A stretch of 64,000 nucleotides of DNA from Lasiosphaeria ovina (taxonomy: Eukaryota; Ascomycota; Sordariomycetes; Sordariales; Lasiosphaeriaceae): positions 5,156,001 to 5,220,000 of the forward strand of contig JAULSN010000004.1 in NCBI GenBank assembly GCA_033439765.1, written 5' to 3'. Positions 1 through 10,325 of this stretch are shown piece by piece. Within the stretch, counting starts at the first letter, position 1. Every line of letters starts with the position of its first letter. A program made the translations under genes and the position numbers. A model generated the notes under the pieces. It was not told the origin of the DNA, ran no database searches, and was given only the letters and a program-made list of their open reading frames with translations.

Positions 1-1314
1 GCTGGATGGTACGTACGTAGCCACGTGAAAACCCCTTTTTGCGCCAGAAGTAAATCCTCAGGCCCGCCATATTCTATGACTAGACCTAGATAGTCTGCCG
101 TCCAAGTCCATTAGTTAGTTGTGTTCTGTTACGAGGCTAGTAGATACTGGTCGAGATCATGGATACAAAGTAAAACGTAGCGATTTCGTTGATGGTCCGC
201 TCCAGACAGGATGGTAATTACCTATGTAGACTCATAAATAAGGTAATTAGTACCAAGATAGCGGTCGCTCAAAAACGGGTTGCATGCTTGAATAAATTGC
301 CGACTTGACAAGAACGCTACCTTAGGTAGTTTGGTCTGCGGCACTTGTCTCTGACTTGACAGACGTAGTTACCTGAAACAACCAACCTCTCCCGCCTCAT
401 TGTGACAGCGTCTTGGCTGTCGTGGATGGACCTTAGGTACATCGCTTTAATTACAGGGGGATCTGATTCTTTATCAAGTTACAATATGTGTGTGTGGGTT
501 TCCAGTTTCAAGATAGGGATGTTGACAAGGGCTTCCTTTGCTTGGAAGTTTTGCCAAAGCTTCGACGGGGTAGATTGGAAGACCCGGCCTTGTAATTACT
601 GGATCGAAATCCAGACCATGAGTGAGGGGGGTGTTGTTCGGGTAGTTGTGGTGGGACGTGGGTCTGGGTTCGCTTGCAAGGCTGGGCTGTTTGTTCGAAA
701 CTCGACAGTTGTTGTGGGAATCTTAATACACTGGGAAAGCCCAAGCAAGCAACCTGGTCCAAGTTCCACGCGAGAACTAGTTTAGTTGGCATGTACTGTA
801 CAATACAATCCCTGTTTGTTTGGAAACGTAGTACCTAAGGTGCTTGCAAAGAGAAGTGGTCTCAACAAATAACCCGACGAGAAAAGCCTTTGATGGATGT
901 TGCCAGGGGAGAAAGAGAGAGAGAGAGAGAAAGAGAGGCTTCCAGGACTTTATAATAGAGACCCCAACAGCCTTTGCCTCCCTCGGAAAAAACTCCGTAG
1001 GGCGAGCTGTAAGGTGTAGAGAGAACCCTGAGAATGCTGGAAAAGTCGCCCGCTAATCAACAAACATTCAGAGATTGGACTGTGTTACCTAGGTACCTAA
1101 GAAGTTTGATCTTAGTTCACGACATTGGACGTCGACCATATCCAACTTTTCGATGCCGATTTCCTCGTTGCGCAAGACGGAGAAAAGGGGGAAGGAAAAG
1201 GAGGGGAACCCAGACGACACGACAAGCCTCGTCCATCGCCACACCCTCTTTTCAAACGCCGAGTCTTGAAACCATCCCCCAAGTAACACAAACATATCCT
1301 TACACATCCATCAG
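1..1314. other. Intergenic, no gene supported
   Basis: I see no conserved protein or RNA gene here. A GA-rich microsatellite lies at about 908-937. The open frames present are short and without recognisable motifs. The region just before 1315 is the 3' flank of the P450 gene on the minus strand. Confidence 0.5.
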
Positions 1315-3689
1315 TCACTCCCTAACCCGCAGCCGCACGACAAGCCCCTCGCCCTTGAGCAGCCAGAAATTCCGCACCTTCCACTCCCTCTCGGGGAACG
1401 CAAGCTCGACATCGTACCTATTCGCAAGGGTTGCGAGGACCTTGAACATCTCAACCAGGGCCAAGTGCTTGCCGAGACAGATGCGGGCGCCGGCGCCAAA
1501 GACGAAGTCGACGGCAGCGAGCTGGCGCAAGAGCCGCGCGCGCGCGTCCTCGCTCTCCTTGGCGGCGGCCTCGGCGTCGAGCCAGCGCTCGGGCCGGAAC
1601 ACGTCGGCGTCGGCGCCCCACAGCGATGGGTTGCGGCCCAGCACGTACGCGTTGACGCCGACGGCGGTGCCGGGCGGGATCATTTTCAGAGGGTCGGCGT
1701 TGGGCAGGGCCAGGCCGCCGGCGGGCACGCGGCGCTCGAGCGGCATGCCGACGACGGGGTGCAGGCGCATGGTCTCGCGGAGCACGGCGTCGAGGTACGG
1801 CAGCGTGCGGGCGGCGGCGTAGGGCACGGGCAGCGCGGGGTCGCAGGCGAGGGCGCGGACGTCGGCGGCGAGGCGGGCCCACACATGGCCGTGCTTGAGA
1901 GCCATATACATGGCGGCGGCGAGCAGGTTGGCCGACGTGTCGGCGCCGGCCAAGATCAGCAGCATGGTGTAGCTGATGATGTCGGCGTGGCCGACGACGT
2001 CGGGGTGCAGCGCCGACGCCTCGATGAAGTGCTGCAGGAAGTCGGGCGTGGCGGCTGCCGCGGCGGCGGGATCGAGTTTCTGCGTTTGGAGGCGTGCGGC
2101 CAGCGCTTCGGCTGCCCGTTGCCCGGCGAGCGAGAAGCCCGGCGGCCCCAACTTGAGCCCCAGCGGGTTCTTGTCCAGCACGTAGTCTAGCCACGGCATC
2201 TGCCCGACGATCTGGAAGTAGGCTATCACTTTGCGCGTCGTTTCGATGGCCCCGTCAAAGTCACGGCCTTGGTCCAGGTACCCGACGTTCTTGCTGAAAA
2301 TGTTCGAGCTGCTGAGATCCCAGGCGACTAAACATAGGGGTTTGTTTGGGTTAGGTTTTATAGTATAAAGACGTTTGTTATGTATGGGGAGAGGCAAGGA
2401 CTTACAGTAAGTGACCCACCTGCCTAGGTCGCACTCCTTCGGGCCGCTGGGGCCCTTGACAAACCGCTCGTCCAGCTGGGCGATAAACTCGGCGATGGTG
2501 CTGTCAATGTGAGGCTCCAGACGCAGCACGGCACTCATGGTGAAGTACTTGGCCACGGGGCGCTTCTTGCGGGTGTGTTCGGCCGCATCTGGCTCGCTGA
2601 ATAGGTTGAAGGTAATCTTGCCGTCGATTACCGCACTGGAATTCTTGTAGAACTCGGTCTTTGTGGTTAGAAAGGGTGCTGTTAGTTGTCTCTCTCTGTA
2701 AGTGTTCTCTTCTTGTATACTACATACAACAGTATATGTGGAGAATATATACGAAAATGAAGAAAAAGAAAAAGAAAAAAAAAAGAAATGGGAAAAGAGA
2801 AAGAAAAAAAAAATAAACCAACCGGTCCAAAGAGGTAGATCGCTCAGTCTGGATTCGAACCAGAATCTTGACTGCTCCGCCGGGAGATCAGTCGCACCAC
2901 TACTACGTGGCACGGCCTAGCCCGCTGACAAGTCAACCAGTCGCGCATCCTGTCGCGCACGCAGAGGCGAGTTGCGGAATATTCCTCTGAAATATAATAT
3001 TCACAACCCACATGCGACTCGAACGGGGCTCGGCAGGCATGTGCTCACAATTTTTATTCCTAACGTTAAGTGCCATTACACCACGGAGCCACCCACTCTT
3101 CGGCTGTTATGAAACATACCTCGCAAGCTGCCTCAAATACCAGGGCCTGAAGTTGTTATGAGATGAAGGAGGAGCAGATTTGCCACCAGCCGGCCGGCAG
3201 GAGTGGCAGGCAGGTGAAAGACAGGTGAGGGACACAAAGCACGGACCCAAGGGAACAGGCAGCCAGAGACACGCGCACCTTGCACCACTTTTCATCCGTG
3301 CCGTAGATGGTCCTGACCAGCTCCGGATAGTCGAGGATGAGCAAGTTCGGCCCGACGCGGACCACGGGACCGTATTTCTCGTGGAGCTCCATGGCCTTCA
3401 GGTGGCACCTGCTGCTCTGCGCCACGCGCCAGAGGTTTGTCCATCCTATTGCGACCATCAGTGACCCGTAAGTTATCATAGAGGAAAAAAGAAAAAAGAC
3501 ACACGTACCTGCGAGGAGCGGGCCGGGAAACTTCCTCAGCGGCGACGTTGCCCAGGCGACCACGAACCAACCCGAGACGGCCACAAATACAGCAGTGACG
3601 ACGGCAACAGCCAGGTCCGCAGCCGTGTTCGGCCCAACCCCTGGCACAAGGGAGCTGAGGTGGTCGAGTCTGGCTCTCGGCCAATCCAT
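1315..3689 (-). CDS. Cytochrome P450 monooxygenase, pisatin demethylase-like
   Basis: Heme-thiolate monooxygenase, probably anchored in the ER by the hydrophobic N-terminal segment at about residues 27-48. I model four exons: 3689-3509, 3445-3279, 2658-2406 and 2327-1315, all GT-AG and in phase, giving 537 aa, a usual P450 length. Landmarks in order: the proline-rich hinge KFPGPLLAG at the end of exon 1; the I-helix motif AGADTS; the ExxR motif in LRETMRLHP; and the heme-binding loop FGAGARICLG with the ligand at about Cys484. Overall it resembles the pisatin demethylase/benzoate-hydroxylase-like group of fungal P450s. The substrate cannot be told. No secondary-metabolite core enzyme is seen nearby, so a cluster role is not supported. 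Intron 2 is about 620 bp, long for this type of genome, and holds tRNA-like debris. The ATG at 3689 precedes the anchor directly. Confidence 0.9.
2838..2915 (-). other. tRNA-like / SINE-like sequence inside P450 intron 2
   Basis: Read on the minus strand, a T-arm with a perfect 5-bp stem and the loop TTCGAAT (2848-2864) is preceded by GACTG...CAGTC pairing like an anticodon stem and by a TAGTAGTGG stretch resembling an A box. The acceptor halves do not pair, so it is not an intact tRNA. A T-rich tract follows at about 2760-2815. A second sequence with GTGGTGTAATGG and GTTCGAGTC lies at about 3005-3090 but folds poorly. A degraded tRNA gene or a tRNA-derived SINE would both fit. Confidence 0.3.
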
Positions 3690-4853
3690 GGTTCCAGATT
3701 AGCCGGGCGGTGGGTGTGACAGGAAAAGACCAAAGGGCGCCCGATATGACACTCGTTGGCTGCTTCAGGCAACTCTCACAAAGACGAGAAACAACAACAA
3801 CCTCCGGGTAAGTAGGAGGTATGCGGCGTCGGCGGCGCGACATACAACGAGGGATATATACGACAAAGACCAAAAAAGACTCCCATGCAAAACTACCGGC
3901 CTTACCCACCTCATAAAGCCCAGAAAGCCTCTTGCCTTGCAATCGCACATTGTGCTGCGAGTCGGCACGCACAGTTTTGGGTGTTCACGGCCCGCGTCCA
4001 CATTGGCCAGAGATTGCACCACTCGGCAGGCAGGCAAGCTGCATCTGGATGTGCTTGATTTCGCAATGCCGCGTCCGCCATCGTTCGCCTCGCCCGTGTT
4101 TGGTTGGCCTTGATGGTTTTGGGGCTTGTGAGGAGGGCTTTGGTTGCAGAAGCGAGCCAGCCCACCCATACACTCGTCAGTAGCTTGCGATCAACTCGCT
4201 AGTAACTCATTAGCATCAACTCCGTGGAGAAGCGAGCCTCCTGCCATGTGCGTAGTGGTTGGCTATTGGTATGCCGCATATTCTTTGTTTAACCGCGGCT
4301 CGCGGTGATAAGACCGTTACAGGCCAGCCACACCTTTCAGTACCTAGTGCTGTCGAACCCCGCTCAGAGGTGGTGGCACAACATGAGGTTTGACTGATTT
4401 TGTCACCACCATGAGACCCCGAAACGCCACAGCTCCATGGCGTGCGGGGAACTTTTAAAATCAGGTTTCTGCTCTGCAAGGATAATTTCAGGGCGTCGTC
4501 GGAAGTGGTCTTCGGGAGTGGTTTTCGGTTCCGTTGGTCTGCAACGAAAGTCAGCAACGGTCCCGGTTGGGACACGCGTTGGTCTAAATTGTACTGAACG
4601 AAACATGCAAGTAGGATAGGATGCAAGCCAGCTCCGATGCGTTATTGATAGTCAAATTGAGATGGATATTTGTTGATTTTGTCACCGGTAAAATATGAAA
4701 ACTCCACAGCAAAAGATCCCTGAATGACAACCAAAACGACCCTACGAATCTCCCTTTCCACTAAGCCCCTACCGATGATATAAGTCCTGGTCAATTTACC
4801 AATCCTCCTGGGCTTATGGTGAAAGCCGGAAGAGACCCCGTGAACGACTCGGG
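3690..4853. other. Intergenic between P450 and PRPP synthetase
   Basis: This holds the upstream region of the P450 gene and the 3' flank of the PRPP synthetase gene. I find no conserved coding segment. The open frames here carry no motif and no plausible intron-exon structure. Confidence 0.5.
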
Positions 4854-6829
4854 TTAAACGGGCGCGTGCGTGAAGAGGTATGAGACCGATTCGCCTACAA
4901 TGGTTAGTATGTCGTTCTGAAGATATGGAAGAACAAGTATTACCATTGTGAGTGCGACGAATAGCCTGACGTATGTTAGTGACAGCTTCAAAATAACCGT
5001 TCAAGATCCTGGAACGTACCTCTGCAATCGTCGGGCTGATGTCAATGACGCGAAGCTTGGGGCACTATTTTCAGTTAGCACCTTGTCAAGCGAATGAAGG
5101 GATGGCAGTATCATGGATGGAATGGATGGAATGGAGACATACGCGCTCAACCTTGTCCCCGAGGGGGACTGTGTTTGTGACAACCAGCGCCTCGAGAACG
5201 CTACCGTTGAGAGTCTCGATAGCGTTGCCCGACAGAATGCCGTGCGTGACTAGTGCCAGGACGGACTTTGCGCCGTTTTCCTTGAGCACTGCAGCGGCCT
5301 TGACCAGGGTGCCTATGGACCGTTAGGGCGGAATTGGATTGCAGATTATTCGAACGTCAACTTACCACAGGTATCGGCCATGTCATCTGAAACCATGTTA
5401 GCGTTTGGTTTTGCTCAGGACTACAATTTCGAAAGGTCTGGAAGAGATCGGGACCAGAGCGAATCACTTACCAACAAGAATGGCAATTTTGTCGACGACA
5501 TTGCCCACCAGAACCTGAAGTCACATGCGATGTTAGTCGTCGTGTGGTCACTTCGTGCGTCGTAGGATCCGTACCATGCGACCGACGACATTCGGCCTCG
5601 GGCGCTCCTTGTGAATCAGGGCGAAGGCTGTGTTGAGATGGTCGGCAATAGATGTGGCTCTTGGTTACTGTTAGAGATGAACAACTCGCAAGGCTTATGG
5701 AGCTACGAACCGCTTTGCGCCACCGGCATCGGGAGAGACAATCACGCAATCCTCTGCTGTGAAGTTCTCTCTAATGTACCGAAGGAATGATGGTTCGGCG
5801 TAGAGGTTATCCACTGCGGCGCGATTAGTGACGTCCCTGATCCACAACCCGTTGGTGGCTCTTACCTGGGACACTGAAGAACCCTGTTACATCGGGTTAG
5901 TACGACAGACTCAAAACGAGCATCCAAGGAATGGACCATTCAAGGGAGTGTCTCTTTACCTTGGATCTACAAACGGCGGTCAGCCACGCTTTTCAATAAT
6001 TCTGCGGTCCTGGGACCTAGTTCTTGGGTCTGGGCTGCATCTTACCTGCGAGGCGTGGAGATCAACGGTGACGATGTCTACAGAAAGTCAGAACCGCACC
6101 AAAGACCAACCCAGGGCGAACATACGGTTGGCACCGGCCGTTTGCAGCATGTTCGCGACCAGTCTCGCGCTGATGGGAGCTCGCGACTGCAGTGCTGGTC
6201 AGAATGCTAGTCCCAACCATAACCGGATACTGTCCAGCCGTCCGTACCTTGTCCTTCTTGTCCTGGCGAGCGTAAGGGAAGTTGGGGCTGCGACGGTCAG
6301 CATCGTTTTCGGCATGTATTCGGTCGAATCGCATATTCGAGAGCAGCCGCGCCTGGCGACTGGCGAAGCCCCCTCGATGCAACAAGGGGGAAGCTCTTAC
6401 ATGACTGCCGTTATTCTCCGAGCACTGTTTGAACAACCAAGTCAGCCACCGCCCGGAGCAGGAGTGTGCGAATTGTCCCACCTCGCGGTTCTGCAAGCAG
6501 AGATTATGATCAACAGCTCCATCAGTCCCTCGTTGACGTCGCCCGTGGCGGTCGACTGCATGACGAAGACATCCTCGTCGCGGACCGACTCGCCGACGGT
6601 GAAGGACGTCTCCTGGTTCGAGTAGTTGAGGGATATGGTCCTAGCTACTTCGATGCCCAACCTGTCGGGACAGAGCGCGTGCGTCAGCAGGGACTAGACT
6701 GGGGACACGAGAAAGTCGGGAGGACGAGGGGATTCGGGGATCTTCGTTTCTCGCGACGTACCGCTTCGCGATCTTTTCGCTGAGGTCGGGGTGGCTGCGG
6801 CCGCTGATCAGCTTGATCTCGTTTGCCAT
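4854..6829 (-). CDS. Ribose-phosphate pyrophosphokinase (PRPP synthetase), 16 exons
   Basis: Makes PRPP and AMP from ribose-5-phosphate and ATP, for nucleotide, histidine and tryptophan synthesis in the cytosol. Spliced CDS is 960 nt, 319 aa, the usual length. Exons on minus: 6829-6762, 6661-6482, 6424-6401, 6287-6248, 6186-6126, 6077-6046, 5966-5960, 5883-5866, 5813-5711, 5659-5575, 5514-5472, 5386-5366, 5312-5143, 5064-5020, 4965-4944, 4894-4854. Landmarks in order: [37 protein letters not shown], the metal/ATP-binding [21 protein letters not shown], the PRPP-binding loop DDMADTCGT, and the tail [18 protein letters not shown]. All introns are GT-AG and 48-113 nt. Every residue expected from the family is present only if exons of 24, 7 and 18 nt are included. 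An in-frame ATG at 6841 would add four residues. Product call is very secure; which paralogue it is cannot be told. Confidence 0.95.
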
Positions 6830-8291
6830 CTCGGCGGACATTGCGGGAGAAAGGTCGGGGCCGGGCCTGTCAGGCGACCAGACCAAGGAAAATGTCGAAA
6901 TTTCTTTGCTTCTTTTCCTGCAACTTGGCTGTTAGCGGGGAACAGCGCAGTGCGGGGCTGAGACACGCGAATTGGCCCTTACAGAAGAGAGGCGTGAGGG
7001 CGCGACTAGGCCGAGAAGTCGGGTTGAACTGTGCCTCCGGTTTTGTTGAGTTTCGTGATATGGCAAGTCAAGAGGCCGATTGATGACCTGTCAGCAAGAC
7101 GTCGGCGCTTGTCCAGGCGAGCGACTCCATCGCGCATCAGAAAAGCTGAAAGAAATTCTGTGGAGAACCTTAACTCGGTTCGAGCGCGAGATTCCCCAGG
7201 TACCTTGCCATCGCAGCTCCACTTGCATGCATCAAGGAGGGGCTTAGGGGTGTCAACTCGTACCTCGTTTATCGATAAGAGTTTTAGGAGTAATTAAATG
7301 TGGGGGCTTAACGGAAGAAAGCCATTTATTCGCTTACGATGCGGTACCTGTCTTCGTCAGTGCTACGTACCAAACTACAGGTACCACGCGAACCGTCTCA
7401 AATCTCGGCGATCACATGCCATCGGTGTGGTCAGATGGCAATTAAGGTTACCTGGGACACACGTCGTTGGTCAATCCGCCTCTGTCCATTTTATGGAGAA
7501 GAAACTCTCAAGGATGAAAAATGGCTTGAAACCATGCTGAGGTTATTGTTTCTCTCGCGAACTTGGTCAATCGTGTTGACGGGAAGTCGAATCCCTGAAT
7601 GTTTGTTAGCGCGGGACCTTTCCGAGCGACTGAGATGTTAAAGGCCTCATTGCCTTGAGGTTTGACCTAGAAAGTTTCTATTACTAACAGGCAGGAAATG
7701 ACGTAGGTGTTTGAACCCTATCACCAATGATCTACGTATCGGACTGCCAACGGACACGAACATCGGGATACAAACATGGTAAATAGGTAAGGGTAGTTAC
7801 CAAACTTGATTTCGGTGGCAAAGGTTTGGTAGCACTGATGGATTGCGTACCTAGTGTAACTGCTGTACGGCTGTCAAAGGGTCAACAGGCTGCGTATAGG
7901 ATTCTGAGTAACCTGCTCTAATCCGTTCAACAGTACCACCGGTGTGGTATGTCTTTCCAATTCTCCAATCTCCAGACAGTTGAGCTCCAAAAATATCTCG
8001 AGATCTGTGAGTGCCCCTGAGTAGACCTGTCACCTTTATGATGCAGCCACTTGCGCATAACGTGTTCCGTAAGCTTACAAGAGCTGCTAACAACGAAAGT
8101 ATCATGTTGGTGTGTCGAAAATGTTCTCCAAAGATACTCCTCAAATCCGGCTCTCAAAAAGTAAGTTGAGGAATCGTTTCGAAAAGTCTACCGACATGGC
8201 AGATGGATTCTCGGCTGATGACGCAGATGAGGCGGCACAGGGCAACGGCTCGGAGCCGCAAGCGTGTGGGGTGCGAGCTTGTGTCGGCATG
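6830..8291. other. Intergenic
   Basis: 5' flank of the PRPP synthetase gene followed by sequence with no recognisable gene. Several open frames of 60-100 codons exist but none shows a known motif or neighbouring exons. Confidence 0.4.
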
Positions 8292-8438
8292 TTAACTTGG
8301 CTCGACCATAGTGCAACCCCCTTCTGTGTCATCCAGGCTCCAGCAGATTTCATGGCCGCAGTCGGGGCATTTGTCGGTCCCGATGTCGATCTCTGTTTTG
8401 CTGCATTTGCAGCATTTCCACAGAATCAATCCCCCCAT
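8292..8438 (-). CDS. Micro zinc-ribbon-like protein, 48 aa
   Basis: A short ATG-to-stop frame encodes 48 residues with closely spaced metal-ligand candidates: CCKC near residue 9, then CPDCGHEIC about 14 residues later, then a single Cys in GGC. Paired CxxC motifs of this kind are typical of small zinc-ribbon proteins that are common and uncharacterised in filamentous ascomycetes. The antisense strand carries a longer frame (about 8121-8813) without motifs, which I regard as a shadow. The protein could extend through unseen introns. Function is unknown; the call rests on the cysteine spacing only. Confidence 0.35.
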   Translation of the reverse strand: MGGLILWKCCKCSKTEIDIGTDKCPDCGHEICWSLDDTEGGCTMVEPS

Positions 8439-8989
8439 GGTGCTCGGTGGAGCGTAGGTATTGGGTGGGGAAGATGTGGTCTTGAGAGAGACTTGTGGAG
8501 GGCACGAGCCGTCTGGGCTCGATGTCTTGTTGTATTCGCTACTTCCCTCGATGTCGGCGTGGTTGCATTAAAATTACAGAGCTACCGAAGAGCCAGCGAG
8601 AAGAATTATATAGTTTATCGGCCATCTAAATTAACTCTGTCGTGGTTGTTTGACCTCAGGTGGCAATCCCGGCAAGAGAGGTTGCAAGTTCTGTATCAGG
8701 TTGGAGTGACATATATCGACTCAATATGGTACGATAAACCGCTGTCAATAGAACCGGTGACGATACATCCCTCAAGCAGTATTCATGACAAACAGGAAGG
8801 AGTCAACTGGTAAGACAAACATTGTGGTAACCTCAACACAACAAACGAAAAACTATATTCTAGACTAGAAGTAACTTCACACATCTAACCTTTCCTTTTT
8901 TTATTTCCATAAAACAGAGACCTGATTTCTTTACAATTGCAGATAAATGTCTATACTGTATCTTGGCCCCGAAGCGTTGCCTAGTTAGA

Positions 8990-9345
8990 TCATGTCCCCT
9001 CAGATGGAAGCTCACCTGTGACACTAGCCGCCTCGTGATATGGATAAGGCGAGTCTTCGATGCATGGCCACCATGAAACAGCATCTCTAACCGCCAAAGT
9101 ACGGAAACAAAGCGTGTTTAAGCACATGGTATGATGGAAAGTTTGAGGAACCACTGGTCTGGTCCCCCTGTCCCAGCAATCTGGACGACATCCGTATCCG
9201 GGCATCTCTGCACAGGCGGATATCGGCGCTGTCGAATTTAGGTCCCATGCCTCTCGAATGCATGTCGGACACTGCAAAATTCCAGTTTGTTGCTGTGGGA
9301 TTCTGCCGATGCCGGCTTCAATGGCCTCTCGTCCTTTGCCCTCGA
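8990..9345 (-). CDS. Possible exon with CxxC motifs, unrecognised
   Basis: An open frame without an ATG at its upstream edge contains QCPTCIREAW followed by a CRPDC motif about 25 residues on, which suggests a metal-binding or small cysteine-rich segment. No start codon or upstream exon can be assigned, and the frame ends without a known domain. It may be the last exon of a small gene or a remnant. I do not recognise it. Confidence 0.18.
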
Positions 9346-10107
9346 TTCATGCCCAAACTAGTTGACTAAGATGCACACACTGTAGTATGCACACACTGTA
9401 GCTAAACGTTCCCGCGCTGGGTCAAAAGGTAATTGAAAAACGCCCCGTCAAATCGAAGGCCAAGTGTCTGAAACTGGCCGGTTTGACTGATTTGAGTTGG
9501 TCACAGGCATTGCTGTCATCATTCTTATGGGTAATTAATTACCTGTGCAACTCCCAGACTTTCGAGCCCGGAAGGTCTTCGTAATGATGGCCAGCCACGG
9601 CGTGATTATTGTTATTGCCGAGAAAGTAGTCATAACTCACCGAGTTTCCTAACGGCCCCAGATGATTTGGAACGGCTCCGAGGGATTTGATTCCGTTCGG
9701 GGAAGCGGATTTCCAACCACAACCCCGGAGAATCGCGGTTGTGACCAAGAAGAGGTTAGATCGGGCGAAGAGTAAGCGTCCGGGAGCCAATGGCACGAGA
9801 GGGTGGAAAGCGTTCGGGGTCAGCATTGCAAATGAGCTCAGATTCTGCAATAAGCTGCGCAAAAAGGGGCCAAGCGGCGCTGGTTCCGGTCTTCGCTGGG
9901 TCTGGTGAGTTCCCACCACCTCGGTCGACCCTTGTTGTTTACATCGGCCCGGGGCATCCACTGCCCCGTCCTCGTTGGGTGAGAAGTCACAAAAAGGGGT
10001 TGCCCTCAGACCGACTAAGAGATGATTTCGAGTTATTCATTCCCTTGACCTCTGTTGCAGAGAATCACCTCAAACTAGGGTATCCTGAAATTACAACTCC
10101 GCACAGT
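9346..10107. other. Intergenic
   Basis: No gene supported. A short direct repeat (ATGCACACACTGTA, two copies) lies at about 9371-9402. Frames on both strands at 9540-9960 overlap one another and have no recognisable motif. Confidence 0.4.
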
Positions 10108-10325
10108 ATGACAACACCAAACAAGCTAGGGGAGTTTCCCCTGAAACCCATCCGGACCGTCGCCGTGGTCGGCGCCGGAATCTCGGTAGTAGCCCATATG
10201 ATGCGCGCCGGCCTCTCGGTGACGGTGTTCGAGCGGTCAGCCGCGTCAGGAGGCGTATGTAACTACGACGCTCGGCCGCCTCTCAACTCGCCGTACCCAA
10301 ACGAGCGCAGAGCCACACAGCTGGC
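10108..10325 (+). pseudogene. Flavin-containing monooxygenase, N-terminal fragment
   Basis: From the ATG at 10108 the frame encodes a typical FMO start: about 15 residues, then RTVAVVGAGIS, the dinucleotide-binding strand-turn, then AGLSVTVFERSAASGGV and NYDARPPLNSPYP. The glycine-rich turn is shortened after GAGIS: family members normally have further glycines and alanines before the helix, here replaced by VVAHMMRAG. After about 10320 the similarity stops abruptly, and no NADPH-binding or C-terminal domain follows in any frame. I read it as a truncated, non-functional copy. Confidence 0.6.

Noticed and set aside
2659..2913. An apparent extension of the P450 reading frame upstream of exon 3, rich in Phe.
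   Set aside because: It runs through an A/T-rich intron; the conserved N-terminal exons at 3689-3279 splice in phase to 2658 and supply the proper P450 start.
3005..3090. Second tRNA-like sequence in the P450 intron as a real tRNA gene.
   Set aside because: T-stem and acceptor do not pair; only short box-like matches remain.
5828..6625. A 265-codon plus-strand frame.
   Set aside because: It lies antisense to the PRPP synthetase exons, which are certain; no motif of its own.
8121..8813. A plus-strand frame of about 230 codons.
   Set aside because: No recognisable domain, and the opposite strand carries the Cys-patterned micro-ORF in part of the same DNA.
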